Below are positions 1 to 7,034 of a stretch of 50,391 nucleotides of DNA, in pieces (position 1 is the stretch's first letter; each line of letters starts with the position of its first letter). The position numbers and the translations under genes were made by a program. The stretch covers positions 1 through 50,391 of the forward strand of contig NZ_VJZP01000031.1 of the NCBI RefSeq assembly GCF_007097265.1, in the 5' to 3' direction. The notes below the pieces were generated by a model that was not told the origin of the DNA, ran no database searches, and saw only the letters and a program-made list of their open reading frames with translations. The stretch comes from Flavobacterium gawalongense. GTDB taxonomy: Bacteria; Bacteroidota; Bacteroidia; Flavobacteriales; Flavobacteriaceae.

Positions 1-45
1 TGCAAAATCCGTTCAATCCGTGTTATCTGTGTGCCATATTTTATC
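1..45. repeat. partial dispersed palindromic repeat (right half)
   Basis: The words ATCCGTG, ATCTGTGTGCC match the right half of the palindromic element at 48074-48166, so the window begins inside another copy of the same intergenic repeat. Only this half is visible. No gene is seen here. Confidence 0.4.
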
Positions 46-139
46 CTTTGGAACATATTGCGGACTGTCATAAAAAAATTTATGGTAATTATTTTGAAAA
101 CATCAAATTTTAAAAATAGTATACTGGAGAAATAACCAT

Positions 140-166
140 AAAAAAGAGGCCTTTTTAAAGAGCCTC
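140..166 (-). terminator. intrinsic terminator of RNA copy 1
   Basis: GAGGC at 146-150 pairs with GCCTC at 162-166, extended by CTTT/AAAG, followed on the minus strand by six T (A-run 140-145). Confidence 0.75.
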
Positions 167-276
167 CTATGTGATTCTGAATTACCGATATTAACTCTTA
201 CCGTTACTGGTATAGTCGATAGTGAGTTATCAATCTCATTATAAGATTAATATTCTCAGGTATTCAATCAGAATCA
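140..276 (-). ncRNA. 6S-Flavo-like structured RNA, copy 1 of 3
   Basis: Read on the minus strand this is a ~137-nt transcript. It has a promoter box TATCTTTG at 288-281, then a perfect closing stem (GTGATTCTGA at 268-277 pairs with TCAGAATCAC at 171-180), a long poorly paired middle, and a terminator hairpin with a T-run at 166-140. The predicted 5' end falls at the first base of the closing stem. A long rod with an open centre that ends in its own terminator is the architecture of 6S RNA, and a Bacteroidota version (6S-Flavo) is known. Copies 2 and 3 follow at 488 and 847. The middle shares AACGGTAWGAGTTRATA with copy 3. No open reading frame of note lies inside. The RNA call is firm from structure and repetition; the 6S identity is inference. 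Confidence 0.55.
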
Positions 277-280
277 CACT

Positions 281-342
281 CAAAGATATTATTTATTTCT
301 AAAAAAAACCACTCTAAATCAGCATTTTAACCAATAATTAAC
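281..342 (-). promoter_or_regulatory. promoter and upstream box of RNA copy 1
   Basis: The minus strand carries TATCTTTG (288-281), an exact TAnnTTTG -7 element. TTAACCAATAATTAAC lies at 327-342, 38 bases further upstream. The same box sits 36-37 bases upstream of the promoters of the other two RNA copies, so it is probably a regulator site or an upstream polymerase contact. Confidence 0.6.
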
Positions 343-487
343 ATGTCAATTTATTATATAAAAATTACTGTTTTTTAGCCATTTCAACCGTAAAAATTAG
401 TTCAGAGAATTTTAATAAAAGAGGTTCCTAATAAATTGCACTAGAAAATAAGCAAACTAAAAAGTACTATTTTTGGTATATAGACCT

Positions 488-515
488 AAAAAAGGAGGCC
501 TTTTTACAGACCTCC
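488..515 (-). terminator. intrinsic terminator of RNA copy 2
   Basis: GGAGG at 494-498 pairs with CCTCC at 511-515, and a six-base T-run follows on the minus strand (488-493). Confidence 0.75.
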
Positions 516-622
516 AGTTTAGATTTTGGTTTGCTATTATCTACTAAGTTCCTTTCGGTAACTTGTGACTATCAAATACGCTTCTCTTTGCAGATGGCCA
601 TATTCAAGAACAAAGCAAAATC
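488..622 (-). ncRNA. 6S-Flavo-like structured RNA, copy 2 of 3
   Basis: This is the second copy of the minus-strand RNA. TATCTTTG lies at 635-628, the closing stem pairs 611-622 with 522-533 (one mismatch), and a GGAGG/CCTCC terminator lies at 515-488. The stem sequence differs from copy 1 (GATTTTG.TTTG instead of GTGATTCTGA), yet both sides changed together, which supports a real RNA helix. The interior at 580-597 shares an 18-base block with copy 3 (942-959) at one mismatch. A 6S-like role, binding RNA polymerase through the open centre, is inferred from shape only. Confidence 0.55.
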
Positions 623-627
623 ATACT

Positions 628-688
628 CAAAGATAAGACAAATTCTATTTTAAACAAATCTAAAAGAGTACTTTAACCAATTATTAAC
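628..688 (-). promoter_or_regulatory. promoter and upstream box of RNA copy 2
   Basis: TATCTTTG (635-628) is preceded at a 19-base spacing by TTTG on the minus strand, an exact match to the Bacteroidota -33/-7 promoter. The shared box TTAACCAATTATTAAC lies at 673-688. Confidence 0.65.
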
Positions 689-846
689 GCATTGATTTTC
701 AATAAATTAATAACGATACTAACTTATAGCGTCAATCACCTGATTTCTATACTAATCTACCTTGATAAAATTCAAAAAATATAAAATTCCTGAAAACACG
801 GATACTTCTTTCGCGAACCAAGCTACAATACTTCAGCAGGGAGCAC

Positions 847-875
847 AAAAAAGGAGGCCTTTTTAAAGGGCCTCC
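847..875 (-). terminator. intrinsic terminator of RNA copy 3
   Basis: GGAGGCC at 853-859 pairs perfectly with GGCCTCC at 869-875. A six-base T-run follows on the minus strand. This is the strongest of the three terminators. Confidence 0.8.
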
Positions 876-985
876 GATTGTAGATTCTGATTCACCATTT
901 ATCAACTCATACCGTTCAGCATGAAATGACTATTTGAATAAGCTTCTCTTTTCAGATGGTTTTACTCAAGTGATTAATCAAAACC
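847..985 (-). ncRNA. 6S-Flavo-like structured RNA, copy 3 of 3
   Basis: This is the third copy. TATCTTTG is at 998-991, with a weaker closing stem (TGATT 888-892 with AATCA 976-980, then CAC 893-895 with GTG 970-972 across a bulge) and a strong terminator. It shares interior blocks with both other copies: AACGGTATGAGTTGATA (900-916 on the opposite strand) with copy 1, and GCTTCTCTT.TCAGATGG with copy 2. It may therefore be the copy closest to the ancestor. It lies about 190 bases upstream of rdgB, which is transcribed away from it. Confidence 0.55.
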
Positions 986-990
986 ACATT

Positions 991-1050
991 CAAAGATACA
1001 ACTTATATTAGTTAAATTTTTAAAAAATAACATTTTAACCATTAATTAAC
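991..1050 (-). promoter_or_regulatory. promoter and upstream box of RNA copy 3
   Basis: TATCTTTG at 998-991 on the minus strand, with TTAACCATTAATTAAC at 1035-1050, 36 bases upstream. No clear -33 TTTG is seen. Confidence 0.6.
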
Positions 1051-1175
1051 TTGTTGTTTTTTAATTAATTACAGTAGAGCATATTCTTTGAATACCAAAT
1101 AACATACAGATTACTATAATCAATGGGCTACTCGTGTGGTATTGACACCACTCCAATGAAATTCCTAAAAAAATG

Positions 1176-1183
1176 TATCTTTG
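1176..1183 (+). promoter_or_regulatory. -7 element of rdgB
   Basis: TATCTTTG matches TAnnTTTG exactly and lies 24 bases before the rdgB start. No clear -33 partner is seen. Confidence 0.5.
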
Positions 1184-1207
1184 GAGGATTAAATTAAAAC
1201 CGATAAA

Positions 1208-1786
1208 ATGCAACTCGTTTTCGCTTCCAATAACAAAAACAAAATTCTGGAAATACAAAGTATGCTTCCTGATACAATCAAAATTCTAAGTTTAGAAAGC
1301 ATCGGTTGTGATGAAGAAATTCCTGAAACAGCAGAAACCATTGAAGGTAATGCTGTTTTAAAAGCAAATTATGTTACCCGCAACTATGGTTATGATTGCT
1401 TTGCTGATGACACCGGACTTGAGGTGGATTCTTTAAATGGGGAACCCGGAGTTTTTTCTGCACGATATGCAGGAGAACAACGCAATGCAGATGATAATAT
1501 GAATAAATTATTGGAGGCCTTATCGGGTAAGAATAATAGAAAGGCACAATTTAAAACGGTCATTGCATTAAATTTAAATGGCAAACAGCATCTTTTTACA
1601 GGAATCGCAAGAGGTGAAATCACTTTAGAAAAGACAGGTAATCAAGGATTTGGTTACGATCCTATTTTTAAACCTGAAGAATATCAGGAAACTTTCGCTC
1701 AATTATCATTAGAGGTAAAAAATAAAATTAGTCACAGAGGAAAAGCGACACTCCAACTAATAGACTTCCTGAAAGGAAATAAATAA
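1208..1786 (+). CDS. rdgB: non-canonical purine NTP pyrophosphatase (RdgB/HAM1 family)
   Basis: This enzyme hydrolyses dITP, XTP and related damaged purine triphosphates to monophosphates and so keeps them out of DNA and RNA; it acts in the cytoplasm. Family signatures are in order: SNNKNK (residues 7-12) for substrate contact, FADDTGLEV (65-73) with the catalytic and metal-binding acidic residues, [10 protein letters not shown] near 80, GFGYDPIF near 150 and SHRGKA near 177. The 192-residue length is normal for the family. The ATG follows a TAnnTTTG element at 1176. It is a single gene, separated by ~200 bases from the helicase downstream. Confidence 0.95.
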   Translation: MQLVFASNNKNKILEIQSMLPDTIKILSLESIGCDEEIPETAETIEGNAVLKANYVTRNYGYDCFADDTGLEVDSLNGEPGVFSARYAGEQRNADDNMNKLLEALSGKNNRKAQFKTVIALNLNGKQHLFTGIARGEITLEKTGNQGFGYDPIFKPEEYQETFAQLSLEVKNKISHRGKATLQLIDFLKGNK

Positions 1787-1961
1787 ATTTTTACAATACA
1801 ACATTTTTATAACAATATATCCGATTTCGAGTCGTAATCTCACACTGAATTTACAAATCAAAATTCATAATTTGCAAATAAAAAATATAACTTTCTGATA
1901 ATCAAATTATAATAAATCATTAAATCTTAAAATAGCATTAGTTTATATGAATTATAAACAG

Positions 1962-1969
1962 TAATTTTG
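1962..1969 (+). promoter_or_regulatory. -7 element of the DEAD-box helicase gene
   Basis: TAATTTTG matches TAnnTTTG. It overlaps a possible upstream TTG start at 1967, which argues that translation begins at the ATG at 1991 instead. Confidence 0.5.
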
Positions 1970-1990
1970 CACCCTATTTTAAAAATACAT

Positions 1991-3931
1991 ATGAATAAAT
2001 TTGAACAATTAGGATTGAGTGAATCGTTACTGAAGGCGATTTTAGATCTAGGATTTGAAAATCCGACCGAAGTACAGGAGAAAGCGATTCCCCTATTATT
2101 GGAAAAAGACACAGATATGGTTGCGTTGGCTCAGACAGGGACAGGGAAAACGGCAGCTTTTGGTTTTCCAGTTATTCAGAAAATTGATGCCAACAACAGG
2201 AATACACAAGCATTAATTTTATCTCCAACACGCGAACTTTGTTTGCAGATTACCAACGAAATTAAAAACTACTCTAAATACGAAAAAGGTATTAATGTGG
2301 TAGCAGTTTACGGTGGAGCTAGCATAACAGAACAAGCGAGAGACATAAAGAGAGGCGCACAAATTATTGTGGCAACTCCAGGAAGAATGCAAGACATGAT
2401 TAATAGAGGTTTGGTAAACATATCTCAAATCAACTATTGTATTCTTGACGAAGCTGACGAAATGTTGAACATGGGTTTCTACGAAGACATCGTAAACATC
2501 CTTTCTACTACGCCAGACGAAAAAAACACATGGTTATTCTCTGCAACAATGCCTGCCGAAGTAGCACGTATTGGAAAACAATTCATGACCGATCCAATTG
2601 AAATTACAGTTGGAGCTAAAAACTCAGGTTCTGCTACAGTTTCTCACGAATTTTACCTTGTAAATGCACGTGACCGTTACGAAGCTTTGAAACGTTTAGC
2701 CGATGCTAATCCAGACATTTTCTCAGTAGTTTTTTGTCGTACCAAAAGAGATACACAAGCTGTTGCTGAAAAATTGGTTGAAGATGGATACAGTGCTGCT
2801 GCATTGCACGGAGATTTATCTCAAGCGCAACGTGATGGTGTAATGAAATCTTTTAGAGGAAGACAAATCCAAATGCTTGTAGCTACTGACGTTGCTGCAC
2901 GTGGAATTGACGTTGATAACATTACTCACGTAGTGAATTATCAATTACCTGATGAAATCGAAACATACAATCACCGTTCAGGTCGTACGGGTCGTGCTGG
3001 AAAATTAGGAACTTCTATTGTAATCGTTACTAAAAGCGAATTGCGTAAGATTTCTTCAATTGAAAGAATCATCAAACAAAAATTCGAAGAAAAAACAATT
3101 CCTTCTGGAATTGAAATCTGTGAAATCCAATTATTACACCTAGCTAATAAAATTAAAGATACAGAAGTTGATCACGAAATTGACAACTATCTTCCTGCAA
3201 TTAACAGCGTACTTGAAGGTTTATCGAAAGAAGAATTAATCAAGAAAATGGTATCGGTTGAATTTAATCGTTTTATCAATTATTACAAGAAAACCAGAGA
3301 TATTTCTAATCAATCTTCAGTTTCTGAAAGACGTGATCGTGATGATAGAGATGGTGCTCCAAGAGAAAATAACAATGGTGGTGCAACAAGATATTTCGTG
3401 AACATAGGTTCTAGAGATAACTTTGATTGGATGTCATTGAAAGATTACTTGAAAGAAACATTAGACTTAGGTCGCGATGACGTTTTCAAAGTAGATGTAA
3501 AAGAAGGTTTCTCTTTCTTTAACACTGATCCGGAACATACTGATAAAGTAATGGAAGTATTGAACAACGTACAATTAGAAGGACGTAGAATCAATGTTGA
3601 AATTTCTAAAAATGATGGTGGCGGAAGACGTGATCATAATGGAAGAAGTTCTGGTGGAAGTTTTGGTGGCGGAAGAAGTTCAGCTCCAAGAAGAGAAGGT
3701 AGTTTTGCTCCAAGAAGAGAAGGTTCAGGCGGTGGATTTAGAAGCGATAGAAATTCAGCTCCTAGAGAAGGTGGATTTGGTGGAAGAAACGATTCCAGAA
3801 GCGCTGCTCCAAGAAGAGAAGGTGGTTTTTCATCTGACAGACCTAGAACTGAAGGTTCCTCTGATAGAGCACCAAGACGTTCTGAAAGCTTTGGTGATTC
3901 GCCAAGACCAAGAAGACCAAGAAGAGACTAA
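1991..3931 (+). CDS. deaD: DEAD-box ATP-dependent RNA helicase with DbpA-type RNA-binding domain and RGG-like tail
   Basis: This 646-residue protein unwinds RNA duplexes. In Bacteroidota such helicases serve ribosome assembly and cold adaptation. It has a Q motif with FEQLGLS at the N-terminus, Walker A AQTGTGKT (47-54), the DEAD box (ILDEADEM), SAT (FSATM) and motif VI HRSGRTGRAG. A DbpA-like RNA-binding domain follows at about 470-545. The last ~90 residues are Gly/Arg-rich with repeated APRREG units, a likely disordered RNA-binding tail. A TTG codon at 1967 would add eight residues but sits inside the promoter, so ATG 1991 is chosen. deaD/csdA is the nearest name; orthology to the E. coli gene is not certain. 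Confidence 0.93.
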   Translation: MNKFEQLGLSESLLKAILDLGFENPTEVQEKAIPLLLEKDTDMVALAQTGTGKTAAFGFPVIQKIDANNRNTQALILSPTRELCLQITNEIKNYSKYEKGINVVAVYGGASITEQARDIKRGAQIIVATPGRMQDMINRGLVNISQINYCILDEADEMLNMGFYEDIVNILSTTPDEKNTWLFSATMPAEVARIGKQFMTDPIEITVGAKNSGSATVSHEFYLVNARDRYEALKRLADANPDIFSVVFCRTKRDTQAVAEKLVEDGYSAAALHGDLSQAQRDGVMKSFRGRQIQMLVATDVAARGIDVDNITHVVNYQLPDEIETYNHRSGRTGRAGKLGTSIVIVTKSELRKISSIERIIKQKFEEKTIPSGIEICEIQLLHLANKIKDTEVDHEIDNYLPAINSVLEGLSKEELIKKMVSVEFNRFINYYKKTRDISNQSSVSERRDRDDRDGAPRENNNGGATRYFVNIGSRDNFDWMSLKDYLKETLDLGRDDVFKVDVKEGFSFFNTDPEHTDKVMEVLNNVQLEGRRINVEISKNDGGGRRDHNGRSSGGSFGGGRSSAPRREGSFAPRREGSGGGFRSDRNSAPREGGFGGRNDSRSAAPRREGGFSSDRPRTEGSSDRAPRRSESFGDSPRPRRPRRD

Positions 3932-4017
3932 CATTTAGTTAATTTTCTTATAATTATATAGAGAAACTACAAAATATTTAATCCTCTTTTATTACTTTTA
4001 AAGTTTTAAATGAGTTT

Positions 4018-4785
4018 ATGAAATATTTTGTAGTTTTCTTTTTTTTAGTACTATCTGCAACCGCTTTCGCGCAAGTCACAGAACCTTCCCAAAAAGTCAA
4101 TGGTATTATTATCAACAACAGCACTAAGCAGCCTTTGTCTAATGTAAATATCATCAACATCAATAAAGTAAGAGGTGCAACTACCGATTCGAGAGGATAT
4201 TTCGAAATTGATGTCCAGCCAAACGATACTTTACATTTTACTATTTTAGGCTTCCAATCTTTAAGAGTCCGAGTTACAAATGACTGGATAAAAAATAAAA
4301 GCACCAAAATTCAACTTACCGAAAAAGCAATTGCGCTGGAAGAAGTAATCATCAGACCCTTTAATTTAACAGGATATCTTGAAGTTGATTCAAAATTAAT
4401 TCCAACAAAAGAAAACTATCGCTACAGCATTTCAGGATTAACACAAGGCTATGAAGCGGGTGAATATTCTCCAAATGCCTTTGGAAGAGTACTTGGTTCT
4501 ATTTTTAATCCAGCGGATATGCTTTATAATTTCTTTGGTAAAAATCCAAAAGAGCTCAAAAAACTAAAAGAAATGAAAAAGGATGATACGGTTCGAAATC
4601 TACTCGAATCTAAATTCGACAGAGAAACGATATCTGTACTTCTTGGCGTGGATAAAAATGAATTAGCCGAAATTTTACAGCGTTGTAATTATTCGGAAGC
4701 TTTTATACAAACAGCAAATGATTTACAAATTATGGACGCCATAAGTGGCTGCTATGAGGAATATAAGATTCTGAAGAAAAAATAA
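4018..4785 (+). CDS. exported protein with CarboxypepD_reg-like beta-sandwich domain
   Basis: The N-terminus (MKYFVVFFFLVLSATAFAQ) is a clear signal peptide ending at residue 19. Residues ~28-110 look like the carboxypeptidase regulatory-like domain also found at the front of TonB-dependent receptors (GIIINNSTKQPLSNVNI, then a DSRGYFEI turn). No receptor barrel follows. The remaining ~140 residues are charged and unassigned. It is probably periplasmic or surface-attached; no enzyme motif is visible and the function is unknown. A terminator follows at 4822. The ATG at 4018 is the only sensible start. Confidence 0.8.
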   Translation: MKYFVVFFFLVLSATAFAQVTEPSQKVNGIIINNSTKQPLSNVNIININKVRGATTDSRGYFEIDVQPNDTLHFTILGFQSLRVRVTNDWIKNKSTKIQLTEKAIALEEVIIRPFNLTGYLEVDSKLIPTKENYRYSISGLTQGYEAGEYSPNAFGRVLGSIFNPADMLYNFFGKNPKELKKLKEMKKDDTVRNLLESKFDRETISVLLGVDKNELAEILQRCNYSEAFIQTANDLQIMDAISGCYEEYKILKKK

Positions 4786-4821
4786 TATAACAGTCTATAG
4801 TTTTAATCTAAAGATAATTTC

Positions 4822-4855
4822 AATCCTCAATTACGAAAAGTAGTTGGGGATTTTT
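4822..4855 (+). terminator. terminator of the CarboxypepD_reg-like gene
   Basis: AATCCTCAATTAC (4822-4834) pairs with GTAGTTGGGGATT (4840-4852) using G-U pairs, around a GAAAA loop. A T-run follows. Confidence 0.7.
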
Positions 4856-4868
4856 ACTTTAGAATACT

Positions 4869-4876
4869 TAAATTTG
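4869..4876 (+). promoter_or_regulatory. -7 element of the truncated cupin copy
   Basis: TAAATTTG matches TAnnTTTG. It is the counterpart of 17130-17137 in the intact copy, so the duplication includes the promoter. Confidence 0.45.
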
Positions 4877-4918
4877 AGTTTTAGCAAAAATTTATTAATC
4901 CAATAAAAAACAAAATTG

Positions 4919-5164
4919 ATGTCTAATATACCTTTCCAAGCTATCAATTGGGACAAAATAGAAAGAACAGAACATAAAGGAGAAACGGGAACAGCCTATT
5001 GGCAAACCATACAATTAGAATTAGACGGGTTACGAATTAGGAAAGTTATTTATTCTGAAGGTTATTTAGCAGATCATTGGTGCCAAAAAGGACATATTGT
5101 ACATTGTCTCGAAGGTAATTTTATTAGCGAAATAGAGACTGGAGAATATAATAAAAACACCTAA
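4919..5164 (+). pseudogene. truncated DHCW-motif cupin gene (left copy)
   Basis: This is a 3'-truncated duplicate of the intact gene at 17178-17516. The two align from about 50 bases before the start to residue ~75 at roughly 92 percent nucleotide identity, counted by eye. The left copy carries a 6-base insertion (QLELDGLR instead of QLGGLR). After SEIETGE the reading frame runs into unrelated sequence (YNKNT, stop), so the last third of the cupin barrel is missing. The ADHWCQKGH metal-site motif is kept. The promoter is also kept, so it may be transcribed, but a stable cupin fold is unlikely. It marks the left edge of a ~12 kb segment that ends at the intact copy. An ATG at 4919 is used; the preceding codon is TTG. 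Confidence 0.75.
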
Positions 5165-5233
5165 AATCACAATTGTCTGTCAACGAAATGGGTAAGTAAT
5201 CATGTATTCTATTGAATTTATCTACTAACATAT

Positions 5234-5842
5234 TTATTTTTTTTCGTTGATTAAGTTTTCATAATCTTCTAATGTATCAATATCTACGACTCCTTTATCA
5301 AAAAATACGGTAGCTACATCCTGTTTCCTTTTTTTGATAATTTTTTTCGCACCAATATCTCCTTTAAGCAGCATAAGTTCTGGAAATACAGTTTTGTGAA
5401 AAAGTGCTGGAGTTCCCATAATACCTGCGTAAGAACAGGCTGAAATAGGTAATCCAGATTTGTTTTGAGAATCAATTAATTGGTCTATATGCTGATTGTT
5501 TATGTGGGGTTGATCACCAACAAGTATAATGACACCATCAACATGAGGATACATTTCATTCATTGAATTAAGGCCTTTTAGTAAGGAACTAGCCATGCCT
5601 TCTTTCCAATTTTCATTGATTACAATATCAAGTCCTGGAACATCAAGATTAGCTTGAATCAAATCGACATTTGCACCCAAAACTGCAATTACGGGATATA
5701 ACTTTGATTGACAAGCAATCTTAGAAACATGTGTTATGAGTGTCATACCATCAAATTCAAGTAATTGTTTGGGTTTCCCCATTCGACTACTTGAACCTGC
5801 TGCTAATATTATTATTCCACATTGCTTTATATTATAACTCAT
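5234..5842 (-). CDS. mocA: molybdenum cofactor nucleotidyltransferase, MobA/MocA-like
   Basis: This protein likely transfers CMP (or GMP) to molybdopterin to make the dinucleotide cofactor for the molybdenum hydroxylase encoded upstream. The NTP-transferase signature IILAAGSSSRMGKPKQ starts at residue ~10, and VGDQP carries the metal-binding Asp. About 202 residues is typical for MocA. It is the last gene of the six-gene operon and overlaps the end of the xdhC gene. Two ATGs are possible, 5857 and 5842; 5842 is chosen because it leaves a normal short N-terminus before the nucleotide motif and a smaller overlap. Placement after xdhC strongly suggests cofactor maturation for this operon. Confidence 0.88.
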   Translation of the reverse strand: MSYNIKQCGIIILAAGSSSRMGKPKQLLEFDGMTLITHVSKIACQSKLYPVIAVLGANVDLIQANLDVPGLDIVINENWKEGMASSLLKGLNSMNEMYPHVDGVIILVGDQPHINNQHIDQLIDSQNKSGLPISACSYAGIMGTPALFHKTVFPELMLLKGDIGAKKIIKKRKQDVATVFFDKGVVDIDTLEDYENLINEKK

Positions 5843-7004
5843 TACAAACTTTGACATCTTTTATTTGAATATCTAATGAGCCTCTTGAATGAATGACTTC
5901 GTTTTTCATTTTTAGCATGCCGCCCATTTTTCCAGCCAACACCGATTGAATCTCTGCTATAATACTAAGCGCAATTTCTTCAGGTGTTTCAGCTCCAATA
6001 TCTAAACCGGTTGGACTGTAAATAGTTGAAATTTTATCTTGACTTAATTCAAAGACATCTTGTTGAAAATCAGAAAGCATTTTATCAAATTTCTTTTTAG
6101 GACCCAAAATTCCAATATAAGGAAGTGAAGAACTACTTAATGATTTAAGCATTTGTAAATCACATCTATAACTATGTGTAACTAAAACAAAAAAAGTACG
6201 ATTATGAACAGGAATATAGTCTAATGCTACATCGGGAGTGCAAACTACTATTTGTGATGCGCTTGGAAATCGTTCTTTATTTGCATGTGTACTTCTTCGG
6301 TCTATAATTCTAAAATCCCAACCTAAAATATCTGCAAATTTCATTAATGGAATAGCATCGTTTCCGGCACCTAAAACAACAAGTGAAATTGGAGGTTGAA
6401 TGAATTCAAAAAAAGCGGTTGTGTTTATTTGTTCAAATTGATATTGTTTAAATTCTGATCGTTCATTTTTTAAAGCAATACTTGAATCATTTAAAATATA
6501 TTCTTTAAAACATAAAAGAGGAATATCTCCAGAAATAGTTCCATTTTCTTCAAGCAACAAACAAGTGCCATATTGATTATTTTGATTGTTGTTTAAATCA
6601 AATAAAGTGACAATAACTGCATTTTGTTGATTGGCTAAAGCTTTACGTAATAATTCAATTGGATTATCGATTTTATCAGAATCGATGTATTCAAACAAAA
6701 CTTGTATAATCCCATCGCACCCTAAATGGATCCCCATCTCTGAATCATCTGCTTTTGAAGTATCGTAAGTAAAAAGGGTGTGTTTTTGTTCAGAAATAGC
6801 AAACAACGCTTTTTTTAGTGCATCACCCTCTAAACAACCACCACTTATAGCACCTGTAATCCTTCCATCATCATTTACTAACATTCTTGCTCCGGGTCTT
6901 CTGTAAGAGGAACCATCTAAATGAACTACAGTTACTAGAGCTGATTTTTTATTTTCTTGATTTGCAACGTCGTATGCTTTTAATATTTCTTGAAGTTCTT
7001 TCAT
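5832..7004 (-). CDS. xdhC: XdhC/CoxI family molybdenum hydroxylase maturation protein
   Basis: XdhC proteins bind molybdopterin, help sulfurate it and insert it into xanthine dehydrogenase-type enzymes. The N-terminal XdhC_CoxI domain shows the SSYRRPGARM and GAISGGCLEGD motifs (about residues 31-62). A linker of ~100 residues leads to a C-terminal Rossmann domain (LVVLGAGNDAIP, then VLVTHSYRCD, GILGPKKK and GLDIGAETPEEIALSI). The 390-residue length suits the two-domain form. It sits between the large subunit gene (30-base gap) and mocA (overlap), so it is co-transcribed with the enzyme it presumably matures. Confidence 0.92.
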   Translation of the reverse strand: MKELQEILKAYDVANQENKKSALVTVVHLDGSSYRRPGARMLVNDDGRITGAISGGCLEGDALKKALFAISEQKHTLFTYDTSKADDSEMGIHLGCDGIIQVLFEYIDSDKIDNPIELLRKALANQQNAVIVTLFDLNNNQNNQYGTCLLLEENGTISGDIPLLCFKEYILNDSSIALKNERSEFKQYQFEQINTTAFFEFIQPPISLVVLGAGNDAIPLMKFADILGWDFRIIDRRSTHANKERFPSASQIVVCTPDVALDYIPVHNRTFFVLVTHSYRCDLQMLKSLSSSSLPYIGILGPKKKFDKMLSDFQQDVFELSQDKISTIYSPTGLDIGAETPEEIALSIIAEIQSVLAGKMGGMLKMKNEVIHSRGSLDIQIKDVKVCNEL

Positions 7005-7034
7005 TTGAAAATTAGTAAGATTAAAAATAAATAC

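Noticed and set aside
140..1050. Three regularly spaced similar segments as a CRISPR array
   Set aside because: The period is about 350 bases, the units are divergent, and each contains its own promoter and terminator. There are no short identical repeats with unique spacers and no cas genes.
3594..3938. 114-residue Val/Leu/Glu-rich frame overlapping the helicase tail
   Set aside because: It is the shifted-frame reading of the repetitive RGG-like tail; the repeat creates the apparent open frame.
4919..5164. Truncated cupin as a sequencing frameshift
   Set aside because: After the break point the DNA no longer resembles the intact copy in any frame, so this is a true loss of the 3' part and not a single-base error.
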